A stretch of 64,000 nt of DNA from Crocinitomicaceae bacterium (GCA_021740085.1 JAIPAL010000001.1:1-64000); one strand, 5' to 3'; positions 38,595-48,913 are shown, counted from the first letter of the stretch. Numbers and translations are program-made. Notes: a model not told the origin generated them from the sequence alone.

Positions 38595-39416
38595 TTATAC
38601 CAAAACGGGTTCGTCCACCACTTTATCAATAAAAGCAGAAAGTTCTTTTGATAAAAGATCCTCGGCAATTAGTCCTATTTTATGAGCGGGTGAATTGTCA
38701 AATATTGTTTGAAGTTCTGATGTTAATTCCTCTGATGCAACACTAATTCCATCACAGTGATCCACAATAACTTGCGTTATATTATTAAAACTTGTGTCTT
38801 TTAAACTGTCGGTTACTTTTGAAGGGAAGCCATCCATTTTTAATTTTTCGAAAAATCGCGGGTCCCAATCTTTATCAAAAGCATCATTATAAATATTATA
38901 TATGATTTTTGTCGATTTGAAATGAGGGTCTTTGCTGTATATGTGTTTGATATATAGTGCCATTATCCCCGTGAACCAACCATTACAATGAATTACGTCT
39001 GGTTGCCAACCTAATTTTTTTACTGTTTCTAAAACGCCTCTGCAAAAAAACATGGCTCGTTCGTCATTATCGGGATAATCAACGTTGTCCTCGTCTCTCA
39101 AGGTCGATTTTCTCTTAAAATAATCGTCGTTATCAATAAAATAAACTTGCATTTTTGCAGCGGAAACGGAGGCCACTTTTATTATTAAAGGGTGGTCTTG
39201 ATCATCTATTGATAAATTCAGGCCTGATAAGCGTATTACTTCATGAAGCTGGTGTCTTCGCTCGTTGATTACACCGTACCTTGGTGTAAAAACACGAATT
39301 TCTTTTCCTTCTTCTTGTGTAATTTGAGGCAACCTTCTGGCGTGTGCAGAAACCTCTGATTTTGGTAAAAAGGGGTATATTTCCTGAGAAATAAATAACA
39401 CTTTCTTTTTTTCCAT
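38595..39416 (-). CDS. Short glycogen/starch synthase-like protein (GT5 N-terminal domain only)
   Basis: KKKVLFISQEIYPFLPKSEVSAHARRLPQITQEEGKEIRVFTPRYGVINERRHQLHEVIR; DVIHCNGWFTGIMALYIK; 273 aa. Confidence 0.8.
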   Translation of the reverse strand: MEKKKVLFISQEIYPFLPKSEVSAHARRLPQITQEEGKEIRVFTPRYGVINERRHQLHEVIRLSGLNLSIDDQDHPLIIKVASVSAAKMQVYFIDNDDYFKRKSTLRDEDNVDYPDNDERAMFFCRGVLETVKKLGWQPDVIHCNGWFTGIMALYIKHIYSKDPHFKSTKIIYNIYNDAFDKDWDPRFFEKLKMDGFPSKVTDSLKDTSFNNITQVIVDHCDGISVASEELTSELQTIFDNSPAHKIGLIAEDLLSKELSAFIDKVVDEPVLV

Positions 39417-39505
39417 TTAGGGCTTGCTTACTTATTAGTTAGGTGCAAAATTACAATAAAATATGTGATTTTCATAAAAACCAATAGCTTTGCCCCTCAA
39501 ACTAA

Positions 39506-40360
39506 ATGAAGACGATGCCAATAATGACACATTTTCAAACAAGATGTTCCTTAATAGCGAAGCTAAACGCTGTAAAAGGGGAGGGAAAGTCGATTGGTTT
39601 TGTTCCGACGATGGGGGCTTTACATGAGGGACATTTATCCTTGGTTAAACGTGCGGTAATGGAATGTGATGTTGTTGTAGTAAGTATTTATGTAAACCCA
39701 CTACAGTTTAATAATCCTGATGATTTAAAGAATTATCCTTCAACCCTAGAAAATGATTTAAAACTCCTTTCCCTATTTCCCGAAGTGATTGTGTTTACCC
39801 CTTCTTTTTCCGACGTTTTTCCATTAAATGATGTGCACTATAACGTTGAGCTTGGTGAACTTGCAACCGTGTTAGAAGGCGCGCACAGGCCGGGTCATTT
39901 TCTTGGCGTGGGAAAAGTTGTCTATGCCTTGTTCGATCTAGTTAAACCAACAAAAGCTTTTTTTGGTAGCAAGGATTATCAGCAAGTTCTAATTATAAAA
40001 AAATTGGTGGAGGTGCTGGGGTTAAAAGTAGAAGTAATAGAATGTTCAACCCAAAGAGATCCTAGCGGCCTAGCTATGAGTAGTCGTAATTTATTGTTAA
40101 GTCCTAACGAAAGGATGGAAGCGTCTATAATTTTTAAAACGCTCCACTTTTGCCAAGAAAACATTTCTTCCAACACACCCATGGCCCTAGCTTCTGCAGC
40201 CAAACATTTTTTTAGTGCTGGTTCCTTACGCTTAGAGTACCTAGAGATTGTGGGTGCTTTAGACCTTAATCCAATTGGAGATTGGGAGCAAAAAAGCGTG
40301 TGTTGTATCGCTGCTTACTGCGGAAAAATCCGATTGATTGATAATTTAGTGCTCAATTAA
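39506..40360 (+). CDS. panC: Pantoate--beta-alanine ligase
   Basis: IGFVPTMGALHEGHLSLVKRA, VSIYVNPLQFNNPDDLKNYPSTLENDL, FFGSKDYQQVLIIKKLV, RDPSGLAMSSRN. Confidence 0.96.
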   Translation: MKTMPIMTHFQTRCSLIAKLNAVKGEGKSIGFVPTMGALHEGHLSLVKRAVMECDVVVVSIYVNPLQFNNPDDLKNYPSTLENDLKLLSLFPEVIVFTPSFSDVFPLNDVHYNVELGELATVLEGAHRPGHFLGVGKVVYALFDLVKPTKAFFGSKDYQQVLIIKKLVEVLGLKVEVIECSTQRDPSGLAMSSRNLLLSPNERMEASIIFKTLHFCQENISSNTPMALASAAKHFFSAGSLRLEYLEIVGALDLNPIGDWEQKSVCCIAAYCGKIRLIDNLVLN

Positions 40361-40396
40361 TTGTTTTGACTTAATTTTGTAGGACAAATTCAACTA

Positions 40397-40750
40397 ATGC
40401 AAATTCAACTTTTAAAATCTAAAATTCACAGGGTCCGTGTTACTCAAGCAGAATTGGACTATATCGGCAGTATAACAATCGACGAAACATTGATGGTCGC
40501 GGCTAATTTAATAGAAGGAGAACGTGTTCAAATAGTTAATATTAATAACGGGGAGCGATTTGAAACCTATGTTATTAAAGGGGTGCCCAATAGCGGTAAT
40601 ATTTGTTTAAATGGTCCCGCAGCTAGAAAAGTCGCCATTAACGATGTTATAATTATACTTGGCTATGGTATTATGGATTTTGAAGAAGCAAAGTCTTTTA
40701 AGCCCTCTTTGGTTTTTCCGAATGAAACAACCAATCTATTAGACCACTAA
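40397..40750 (+). CDS. panD: Aspartate 1-decarboxylase
   Basis: [28 protein letters not shown]-type processing site [24 protein letters not shown]. Confidence 0.95.
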   Translation: MQIQLLKSKIHRVRVTQAELDYIGSITIDETLMVAANLIEGERVQIVNINNGERFETYVIKGVPNSGNICLNGPAARKVAINDVIIILGYGIMDFEEAKSFKPSLVFPNETTNLLDH

Positions 40751-40752
40751 CT

Positions 40753-41262
40753 ATGCACGATCATTGGGCAATTACTAAGGCGAAATTAATGTCATTGGAA
40801 GATGTGTTAGGCCAGATTAATTCCTGGAAACTCGCTGACGATAAAATTGTTTTTACAAATGGTTGTTTTGATGTGTTACATCTTGGACATGTCACCTATT
40901 TAGCTAAAGCTGCATCATTAGGAACCCGCTTAGTAGTTGCATTAAATACAGATGAATCTGTCCGATCGCTAAACAAGGCGCCAAATCGACCTATTCACGA
41001 TGAAGAGGCCAGACAATGTGTTGTCGCAGGCTTAGGATTTGTAGACGCGGTTCTTCTTTTTCATGAAACAACACCATTAGCTACGATTGAAGCAATCTTA
41101 CCAGACGTTCTTGTTAAGGGAGCAGATTATGATGCGAAAGAACGTGATAAATCATCAGCCAAATATATTGTTGGATCAGACATCGTCTTAAAAAATGGCG
41201 GGAAAGTTGAAACTATTGATCTCGTTATAGGACACTCAACAACACGAATTTTATCGAAGTGA
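40753..41262 (+). CDS. Heptose-1-phosphate adenylyltransferase-like nucleotidyltransferase (RfaE2/HldE C-domain)
   Basis: KIVFTNGCFDVLHLGHVTYLAKAASLGTRLVVALNTDESVRSLNK...RPI; PDVLVKGADY. Confidence 0.88.
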   Translation: MHDHWAITKAKLMSLEDVLGQINSWKLADDKIVFTNGCFDVLHLGHVTYLAKAASLGTRLVVALNTDESVRSLNKAPNRPIHDEEARQCVVAGLGFVDAVLLFHETTPLATIEAILPDVLVKGADYDAKERDKSSAKYIVGSDIVLKNGGKVETIDLVIGHSTTRILSK

Positions 41263-41934
41263 TTTTACTTTACTTCTTTCAAAAAGAGCAATAATTGGAA
41301 ACAATAAACTAAAGTTATAATACAAATCCTCGAAAGGAATTGTGATAAGACGCCACCCTATTATGTGCGATTCAGCGTACCAAACTATTGGGGCTGGGGT
41401 AATTGCACCCGTCAATATTCCATTTACAACAACAAAGGGGATCAGGCAAACTAAATAAGTAAAGGTAAAATTGCCCATCCAACTCGGTTTGTTTAATAGC
41501 GTCCAAGCGGCGAAAAGAAAGGTGATTAGACAAGCAGACATCGTGTACCAATTTTTAAAATAATACACGGCGAAAAAAAGGCCACTTGCTCCAAAAAGAA
41601 AAAAGAACCATTTTCCAACTACTTTCATTTTAACTTGCGGAAAATAACCCTTTAAAACTTGGTGAATAAAAACACAATTATATGGCACGATGAGGAAAAA
41701 TAAAATCTCCTCCAGTGGCAAATGACCAATATAAATTTTTAGTAAATAGCTTGGATTAAAGCCCCAAATTTTATTGACGGTAAAATACTCATCCCAGAGT
41801 ATAAAAGCAATCGCGGTGATAATTAAACCGAAAAATAAAAAACGGAACTCTTTGTAAAAAGCAATCTTCTTATCGAAGCTTAAGGCGAAAGGGCCTAAAA
41901 ATGAGAATAGAATTACATAAGCATACCAACTCAT
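41251..41934 (-). CDS. Fused CrtYc/Yd-type lycopene cyclase
   Basis: Two related TM halves with FAL.FDKKIAFYKEFRFLF..., IGHLPLEEILFFLIVPYNCVF and PIVWYAESHIIGWRLITIPFEDLYYNF. Confidence 0.85.
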   Translation of the reverse strand: MSWYAYVILFSFLGPFALSFDKKIAFYKEFRFLFFGLIITAIAFILWDEYFTVNKIWGFNPSYLLKIYIGHLPLEEILFFLIVPYNCVFIHQVLKGYFPQVKMKVVGKWFFFLFGASGLFFAVYYFKNWYTMSACLITFLFAAWTLLNKPSWMGNFTFTYLVCLIPFVVVNGILTGAITPAPIVWYAESHIIGWRLITIPFEDLYYNFSLLFPIIALFERSKVKSLR

Positions 41935-42410
41935 TGTGGTTGTTGATTTCTGCGGTAAGCTTTTCTGGCTTCTTTATAAAATTTAGGGGGAACCAATAAC
42001 ATTCCGAAACACTGTCCTTCTTCCTTTCCTGTATTTTTATGATGAATTTTGTGTGCTTTCCGGATGGCATAAAAATACGGATGATCAATATTCCTTAACC
42101 AATTAAATCTTCTGTGAATATAAACGTCGTGAATTAAAAAATAAGCCAAACCATAGGTGGCTATTCCATAACCTATCCATACAGGAATATAATAGTTGGA
42201 CATCATGCCTAACATGATGCAAAGCCACGAAGGAATGGCATAGATAAGGAAAAAAATATCGTTTTTCTCCATAAAACCTGGCTCAACTTGATGATGATCC
42301 CTATGAAAAAACCACATTTTTCCATGCATCAAAAACTTATGAGTGCACCAAGCCATGAACTCCATTACAAAAAAAGTTATTATCAAAAGAAAAGGACCCC
42401 ACCAAACCAT
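41931..42410 (-). CDS. crtZ: CrtZ-like beta-carotene hydroxylase (fatty acid hydroxylase superfamily; start 42410)
   Basis: HKFLMHGKMWFFHRDHHQ, HDVYIHRRF, AHKIHHKNTGKEEGQCFGMLLVPPKFY histidine clusters; ATG overlaps upstream stop as TAATG. Confidence 0.85.
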   Translation of the reverse strand: MVWWGPFLLIITFFVMEFMAWCTHKFLMHGKMWFFHRDHHQVEPGFMEKNDIFFLIYAIPSWLCIMLGMMSNYYIPVWIGYGIATYGLAYFLIHDVYIHRRFNWLRNIDHPYFYAIRKAHKIHHKNTGKEEGQCFGMLLVPPKFYKEARKAYRRNQQPQ

Positions 42411-43048
42411 TAATAAAAATTTAAGACTATGAAAAAAATTGTCATCAAAGTAAACAAAAATACGAGTACGTTGTTCGTCCGATGAACTATTTTTTGAAAA
42501 TAAATAACTTGTAAAAATAAGCCCACTACAAACCAACAGACATAATTGTAGGTCGGGATTATCCCACCGCTCCAAGTCCAAAATTGACTTTTAATCGCAA
42601 CCGGCTCCATGATTATATCAAACAGTAACATTATGCTTGCCGCAAGAACTATCCGAACATACTTATTTCCGCTTATTAAACCAGCAATCTGTGCTGCGCC
42701 TATGGTTATTATAGCCCAATTGATTGATATAACAATCGGGACTTCCGCTATTTTAACTCCTAAATTTTGTTGATAATGATAATTTCCAAATAAGAATCCG
42801 GTGTGGATCCCTATTAATTCAACGACAAAACCTATAATTGCGGAAAATAATATAAATAAAAAAATCGGTTTTTTGGGAGCTGACGTCGTATAGATAATCG
42901 CAAGAAACGAAAGTAATAAGGTGATGGGAGAAAGGGGCAACACAGTATTTCTCCAGAGAGGTGAAAAACTCCCCACAATACCCACAAAATAAATTATGAA
43001 TAAAAAAATAATTACTAAGATTTCTTTATTTGTAGCTTTTATTTTCAT
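42410..43048 (-). CDS. Carotenoid biosynthesis protein, DUF422/CruF-like hydratase (start 43048)
   Basis: VVELIGIHTGFLFGNYHYQQNLGVKIAEVPIVISINWAIITIGA and DIIMEPVAIKSQFWTWSGGIIPTYNYVCWFVVG. Confidence 0.8.
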   Translation of the reverse strand: MKIKATNKEILVIIFLFIIYFVGIVGSFSPLWRNTVLPLSPITLLLSFLAIIYTTSAPKKPIFLFILFSAIIGFVVELIGIHTGFLFGNYHYQQNLGVKIAEVPIVISINWAIITIGAAQIAGLISGNKYVRIVLAASIMLLFDIIMEPVAIKSQFWTWSGGIIPTYNYVCWFVVGLFLQVIYFQKIVHRTNNVLVFLFTLMTIFFIVLNFY

Positions 43049-44057
43049 GAATCGTTGTTTCAATTCTACCATTAATTGCATTCTCTAGTGTATCACGAAG
43101 CGGCCTAAATTGTATTCCTGATGCAGCGATAATTCGACTGTTATCATACACAATAGTTTTATATGCCGAATAAACCGATTCAATCGTTAAACCCCTTCTT
43201 TTTCGCAATAATAAACTAATTACCTCGGAAAAAGATGCGAAAAGCAGTGCAATTATACGCGGTGATTTTATGTTTGGTGCTTTTTTATTAAAGCAACTAG
43301 CCAATTCTGTTTGTAGATTTTTAAAACTAATATTTTGCCCTGTACAAAGAAAACGTTCGTTTACGATCGAAGAATTCATAAAGAATTGCAAACAAGAAAC
43401 AACGTCACGAACATCAACAATGGCGTTTGAACCAGTGGGATAAAATGAAATCCCTTTTGAGGCCGTTTTAAAAATCGACAAAGATCCATCGTTCCAATTT
43501 CCAGGGCCCAAAATGACACATGGATTAATCATCACGGCTGATAATCCCTCTTCTATTCCCCTCCAAACCTCTTTCTCGGCACTAAATTTAGAAACTGAAT
43601 ATCCAGAGATCTCTCTTCCGGGCTTCCACTTTATCGACTCGTTCGTTAAACCATTCAACGCGCTTCCAATAGCGGCTGTCGAACTAACATAACATAACTT
43701 CTTCACCTTATACTCGAGGCACATATTGACAATGTTTGCCGTTCCTTGTCTGTTCACTTTTAGACACGTATGAAAATCTATTTTATGAAAAGAAACTAAA
43801 GCGGCACAATGATAAACATAGCTTACGCCTTCGAAAAGACTTTCTAAATCTTTTAATGAAAGAATGTCGGCTTTAATCCACTGTATCTTTTCAAAATAAT
43901 TAGCGGCATTCTCCTTGAAATAATAATTAAATAGTTGCTTCGTCTCTCCCTTTTTGCTTTCGGATCGGAAACTCGCACGGACACTTTTATGTTTTTGCGT
44001 TAGTTCACACAATAAGTGACCGCCAACTAAACCCGTTCCGCCAGTTACTAATATCAT
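43026..44057 (-). CDS. NAD-dependent epimerase/dehydratase
   Basis: ILVTGGTGLVGGHLLCEL Rossmann; VYHCAALVSF; YVSSTAAIG; GYSVSKFSAEKEVWRG. Confidence 0.88.
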   Translation of the reverse strand: MILVTGGTGLVGGHLLCELTQKHKSVRASFRSESKKGETKQLFNYYFKENAANYFEKIQWIKADILSLKDLESLFEGVSYVYHCAALVSFHKIDFHTCLKVNRQGTANIVNMCLEYKVKKLCYVSSTAAIGSALNGLTNESIKWKPGREISGYSVSKFSAEKEVWRGIEEGLSAVMINPCVILGPGNWNDGSLSIFKTASKGISFYPTGSNAIVDVRDVVSCLQFFMNSSIVNERFLCTGQNISFKNLQTELASCFNKKAPNIKSPRIIALLFASFSEVISLLLRKRRGLTIESVYSAYKTIVYDNSRIIAASGIQFRPLRDTLENAINGRIETTIHENKSYK

Positions 44058-45358
44058 TGTTTTGAAAAAATAAGGTCTAAAGAATCACAGAAACCTATTG
44101 AAGCTGCTTTCAAAACATCCTCAGTATGAGCTTCCGATACAAAGCCCACCTCATAACCACTCGGTCCAATATAAATCCCATGCTCCAATAGTGCTTTGTG
44201 AAGGAGATTAAAATTACTCATATCTGGATTTATTTGAGCCGAGGCAGAAATTCGTTTCTTCCCATCAAAAGACAACCAAAACACGGATCCTATTGAAAAA
44301 ATTTCAAGGGGATAGGCCCTTTCATTTGAGTAGTTATTAATCGTTTCTACAAATCGTGTCGTCTTTTCTGCTAACAAAGTATAGAAGTTTGGTTTTAAAC
44401 AATTACTGAGTTGCGCAATTCCTGCAGCCATGGCAACTGGATTACCTGATAGTGTCCCAGCTTGGTAAACGGGCCCTTCTGGAGAAACAAACGACATTAA
44501 TGCATCACTTGCTCCATAGGCGCCGACTGGTAGACCGCCCCCCATTATTTTTCCGTAAGTTACAATATCTGGTACAATGCCATAATATTCTGCCGCCCCA
44601 CCGAAAGCGACTCTAAACCCTGAAATAACCTCATCAAAAATTAAAAGTATGTTAAGTTCTGTACATAATTCGCGCAAGGATAATAGAAAAGTTTTGTCTT
44701 GAAGGAGCAGCCCATTATTTGCTGGTATCGGCTCTATAATTACTGCTGCGATCTCTTTTTGACGCGAATGTAAACATTGAGTTAATAAATCCAAGTTATT
44801 AAGCGGCAAGACAATTGTTTCGTTCGCTAAAGATTCCGGAACGCCTGCACTTGATGAGGTGCCTAATGTTATTAGACCGCTTCCAGCTTTTACCATCAAA
44901 GAGTCGACATGACCATGATAACAACCATCGAATTTTACAATTTTACTTTTTCCTGATGCGCCTCTGGCCAAGCGGATTGCCGACATAACGGCTTCTGTTC
45001 CAGAAGAAACAAATCTGATTTTATCTATAAAGGGAATGTTTGTTAAAATTAATTCGGCGAGGTCATTTTCTTTTTTTGTGGGAGCACCGAAACTTGCCCC
45101 ATTTGAAAGAGCTTCAACTGTTCCTTTAAAAATATCCGGATGATTGTGACCTAAAATTAACGGTCCCCAACTACAACAAAAATCTATAAATTTATTGTCA
45201 TCCTCATCCCACAAATAAGGCCCATCCCCCTTTTTAATGAAAAGAGGCGTTCCCCCAACCGATTTAAATGCGCGAACAGGGGAATTTACCCCACCAGGGA
45301 AATACGTTTTGGCAACTGTAAAAAGTTGTGCTGATTTACTTCTGTTTAATTCGCTCAT
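44054..45358 (-). CDS. hemL: Glutamate-1-semialdehyde 2,1-aminomutase
   Basis: YFPGGVNSPVRAFKSVGGTPLFIKKGDG; FVSSGTEAVMSAIRLARG; FDEVISGFRVAFGGAAEYYGI.PDIVTYGKIMGGGLPVGAYG. Confidence 0.96.
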   Translation of the reverse strand: MSELNRSKSAQLFTVAKTYFPGGVNSPVRAFKSVGGTPLFIKKGDGPYLWDEDDNKFIDFCCSWGPLILGHNHPDIFKGTVEALSNGASFGAPTKKENDLAELILTNIPFIDKIRFVSSGTEAVMSAIRLARGASGKSKIVKFDGCYHGHVDSLMVKAGSGLITLGTSSSAGVPESLANETIVLPLNNLDLLTQCLHSRQKEIAAVIIEPIPANNGLLLQDKTFLLSLRELCTELNILLIFDEVISGFRVAFGGAAEYYGIVPDIVTYGKIMGGGLPVGAYGASDALMSFVSPEGPVYQAGTLSGNPVAMAAGIAQLSNCLKPNFYTLLAEKTTRFVETINNYSNERAYPLEIFSIGSVFWLSFDGKKRISASAQINPDMSNFNLLHKALLEHGIYIGPSGYEVGFVSEAHTEDVLKAASIGFCDSLDLIFSKQ

Positions 45359-45407
45359 TTTCTTGTTTATCTTTGTCTTTTACAAAAATAACAAATTTCA
45401 ACGGCTT

Positions 45408-46682
45408 ATGTTTTTTGAATCAACGCTAGAATTTGCCAAATCACTTGATCGGCGGGATCCGCTACGCTCGTTTCGTGAAGAGTTTTTATTCCCTGACTTT
45501 CACGAAAAGAACCTGCTTTATTTTACGGGTAATTCCCTCGGTCTTCAGCCTAAAAATGCAAAAAATTATATCTTAGAAGAGCTCGAAGACTGGCAAAAAT
45601 ATGGCGTTGAGGGGCATTTTATTTCTCGGAGACCTTGGTATTCTTACCATGAAAACCTAACGGATATGATGGCCGAAATTGTCGGAGCAAAACCTCTTGA
45701 AGTGGTGGTTACGCATTCATTAACCACCAATCTCCACCTGTTAATGGTTTCCTTTTTTCTACCTGAAGGTAAACGAACGAAAATAATTTGTGAGGAAAAG
45801 GCCTTTCCAAGTGATCAATATGCTATAGAATCACAATTGAAATTTCACGGATTGGGTGCAGAGAATTTGATTGAAATCGCTCCGAGAAAAGGAGAGTTTT
45901 TGATCCGAGAGGAAGATATTATCGCTAAAATAAACGAAATCGGCGATGAACTAGCCCTAGTAATGATCGGTGGGGTGAATTATTATACCGGGCAATTATT
46001 TGACATGAAAACCATTACTAATGCTGGGCATTCAGTGGGGGCAAAAGTGGGTTTTGATTTGGCTCATGCTGCAGGAAATGTTGAGTTATCTCTTAACGCT
46101 TGGGGGGTTGATTTTGCTGCTTGGTGTGGTTATAAATACCTAAATTCATCGCCAGGAGGAGTTGCGGGAATGTTTGTTCATGAAAGACATGCCAATAACA
46201 CTGATTTACCTCGCTTTGCGGGTTGGTGGGGACATAATAAAGACACACGATTTGAAATGAAACCTGGGTTTTCTCCTATTCCTGGGGCCGAAGGATGGCA
46301 ACTGAGCAATGCACCTGTGCTTGGTATGGCAGCACAACTTGCTTCCTTGGAAATTTTTAAAAAAGCTGGTATGGGTCGCATCTCTGAAAAAAGAGATTTG
46401 TTAACCGCCTATCTGGAATATATTATTCTAGGCGTATCAGAAAGGAATAAAACAACTTGTTCTTTTGAAATAATTACCCCCTCAGAACCAGCTAAAAGAG
46501 GGTCCCAATTATCGATGCTTGTACATGGAAAGGGAAAGGAGTTGTTTGAAAAACTGAGCAAAAATGGCGTTGTGGCTGATTGGAGAGAACCAAACGTTAT
46601 TCGCGTTGCACCTGCCCCACTCTATACTAGTTTTGAAGATTGTTATTGGTTTGGTAAATTCCTAGAGGACGCTATTCAATAA
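45408..46682 (+). CDS. kynU: Kynureninase (start probably 45408)
   Basis: YFTGNSLGLQPKNAK; GFDLAHAAGNVELSLNAWGVDFAAWCGYKYLNSSPGGVAGMFVHERH; RFAGWWGHNKDTRFEMKPGF. Confidence 0.95.
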   Translation: MFFESTLEFAKSLDRRDPLRSFREEFLFPDFHEKNLLYFTGNSLGLQPKNAKNYILEELEDWQKYGVEGHFISRRPWYSYHENLTDMMAEIVGAKPLEVVVTHSLTTNLHLLMVSFFLPEGKRTKIICEEKAFPSDQYAIESQLKFHGLGAENLIEIAPRKGEFLIREEDIIAKINEIGDELALVMIGGVNYYTGQLFDMKTITNAGHSVGAKVGFDLAHAAGNVELSLNAWGVDFAAWCGYKYLNSSPGGVAGMFVHERHANNTDLPRFAGWWGHNKDTRFEMKPGFSPIPGAEGWQLSNAPVLGMAAQLASLEIFKKAGMGRISEKRDLLTAYLEYIILGVSERNKTTCSFEIITPSEPAKRGSQLSMLVHGKGKELFEKLSKNGVVADWREPNVIRVAPAPLYTSFEDCYWFGKFLEDAIQ

Positions 46683-47259
46683 TCGTCATTTGCTCAATAA
46701 TGGTTAATATGGCATTCGGAAAATACCGCTGTTCTAAGGCGTTTATTTTTCCTTCCAGAGAAGCTATTGTTTCTCCCATATCAATTTCGCACTCGTATTG
46801 ATTCATAATTTTCCCCTCATCGAACACTTCATTTACTAAATGAATGGTAATGCCTGATTTTGTCTCCTTTTCTGCCAATACGGCCGCATGAACATTTTTT
46901 CCATACATCCCTTTTCCTCCAAATTTAGGCAACAGCGATGGATGTAGATTTATTATTTTATGGTTTAATCTACTGATAAATTCTACTGGAATTTTTTTTA
47001 AATACCCCGCCAAAATAACCCAATCGATATTATAGGTAGAACACAAGGTTATTTGCTGTTGTGTATGCGTCTCTTTATCATTCGAAGAAAAGAATTGAAC
47101 GCCTTTTTGGAGGCAAAAATCCAATAAATCATAATTTTCTCCTGTTGTAAAAACAAATTTCACGCTGATTTTAGTTGAATCATGGAAATAATCAATGATG
47201 TTTTTGGCGTTGGAACCTTTGCCTGAAATAAAGATAGCGATGTTCTTTTTTGAATTCAC
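46672..47259 (-). CDS. purN: Phosphoribosylglycinamide formyltransferase
   Basis: NIAIFISGKGSNAKNIIDYF; INLHPSLLPKFGGKGMYG..VHAAVLAEKETKSGITIHLVNEVFDEGKIM. Confidence 0.93.
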   Translation of the reverse strand: MNSKKNIAIFISGKGSNAKNIIDYFHDSTKISVKFVFTTGENYDLLDFCLQKGVQFFSSNDKETHTQQQITLCSTYNIDWVILAGYLKKIPVEFISRLNHKIINLHPSLLPKFGGKGMYGKNVHAAVLAEKETKSGITIHLVNEVFDEGKIMNQYECEIDMGETIASLEGKINALEQRYFPNAILTIIEQMTIIE

Positions 47260-47398
47260 ATCACAAAATTAAACAATACAATGACTTAAAAATCAGCTGT
47301 AAAAAAGTATTTATTAAATAATAAAGGCGGAATAATTTTGATATTTGATTGTTTGTATTTTCCTTTGCATCCGTAAACCAATCTAAAATATAAAAAAA

Positions 47399-47635
47399 AT
47401 GTCTGAAATAAAAGATCAAGTTATTGCAATTATTGTTGATAAACTTAATGTTGAAGAAGCAGAAGTTACCAATGAGGCAAGTTTCACAAACGATTTAGGT
47501 GCTGACTCTTTAGACACTGTTGAGTTGATTATGGAGTTTGAAAAATCATTCAATATTTCTATTCCAGATGACAAAGCTGAAGGAATTCAAACTGTTGGTG
47601 ACGCAATTGCTTATATAGAAAGTAACCATAAATAA
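47399..47635 (+). CDS. acpP: Acyl carrier protein
   Basis: [46 protein letters not shown]. Confidence 0.97.
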   Translation: MSEIKDQVIAIIVDKLNVEEAEVTNEASFTNDLGADSLDTVELIMEFEKSFNISIPDDKAEGIQTVGDAIAYIESNHK

Positions 47636-47659
47636 GACACCCGTCTTTTTTTAATCACT

Positions 47660-48910
47660 ATGCAACTCAAACGAGTCGTAATAACAGGTTTGGGCGCGCT
47701 AACGCCTATTGGTAATGATGTGAATTCCTATTGGGATGCACTTATTGCTGGTAAAAGTGGTGCGGCTCAAATTAAGCAATTTGACGCTGATTTATTTAAA
47801 ACACATTTTGCGTGTGAGTTGAAGGATTTCAACATCGAAGATCATTTAGATAGAAAAGAAGCACGAAAGCTAGATCAGTTTTCTCAATATGCACTGGTTT
47901 CTGCCACACAAGCAATAGAAGACGCTAAACTTATGGAAAGCAATCCAAATTGCGACCGTATTGGTGTCGTTTGGGGATCTGGAGTTGGCGGCTTAAAAAC
48001 TTTTCAAGACGAAGCACAAAACTTTTTTGAGGGGGATGGAACACCGCGTTTTAATCCGTTTTTTATTCCCAAAATGATTGCTGATATTGCCTCTGGACAT
48101 ATTTCAATCAAATATGGTCTTCGAGGTCCCAATTACGTTACTGTTTCTGCTTGCGCATCCGCAACCAATGCCATAATTGATGCCTTTAACTTAATTCGCC
48201 TAGGCAAAGCTGATGCCATTGTTACCGGCGGATCTGAGGCGGCTGTTAATCAAATGGGAATGGGTGGCTTTAACGCATTAAAAGCTTTGTCTACAAGAAA
48301 TGATTCGCCCGAAACGGCATCGCGTCCATTTGATTTAGATCGAGATGGTTTTGTTTTAGGAGAAGGTGCTGGTGCATTAATCCTTGAAGAACTTGAACAC
48401 GCTCTTAAACGAGGTGCAAAAATTTACGCAGAAGTTGCTGGCGGTGGAATGTCTGGTGATGCTTATCACATGACGGCTCCACATCCAGAAGGAATTGGTG
48501 CCAGAAACACGATGATCGCTGCATTGGAAGATGCTGAATTAAATCCTTCTGATGTTGATTATGTTAATGTACATGGAACATCAACCCCACTTGGTGATAT
48601 AGCAGAAGTAAAAGCCATTGAGACCGTTTTTGGTGATCATGCTTTACAATTAAATATCAGTTCAACGAAATCAATGACTGGACACCTACTTGGCGCTGCC
48701 GGTGCAATCGAAGCGATAGCATGTGTACTAAGTGTTAAACATGATTTGGTTCCTCCTACGATTAATCATTTTACGGACGATCCCGCCTTGAATCCTAAAC
48801 TTAACTTTACATTCAATAAATTCCAAAAAAGAGTGGTAAACGTTGCCATGTCTAATACCTTCGGATTCGGGGGGCACAATACAAGTGTGATCGTTAAGAA
48901 ATACCATTAA
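47660..48910 (+). CDS. fabF: Beta-ketoacyl-ACP synthase II
   Basis: RVVITGLGALTPIGNDVNSYWDALIAGKSG; VSACASATNAIIDAFNLIRLGKAD; HGTSTPLGD; NTFGFGGHNTSVIVKKY. Confidence 0.97.
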   Translation: MQLKRVVITGLGALTPIGNDVNSYWDALIAGKSGAAQIKQFDADLFKTHFACELKDFNIEDHLDRKEARKLDQFSQYALVSATQAIEDAKLMESNPNCDRIGVVWGSGVGGLKTFQDEAQNFFEGDGTPRFNPFFIPKMIADIASGHISIKYGLRGPNYVTVSACASATNAIIDAFNLIRLGKADAIVTGGSEAAVNQMGMGGFNALKALSTRNDSPETASRPFDLDRDGFVLGEGAGALILEELEHALKRGAKIYAEVAGGGMSGDAYHMTAPHPEGIGARNTMIAALEDAELNPSDVDYVNVHGTSTPLGDIAEVKAIETVFGDHALQLNISSTKSMTGHLLGAAGAIEAIACVLSVKHDLVPPTINHFTDDPALNPKLNFTFNKFQKRVVNVAMSNTFGFGGHNTSVIVKKYH

Positions 48911-48913
48911 TCC

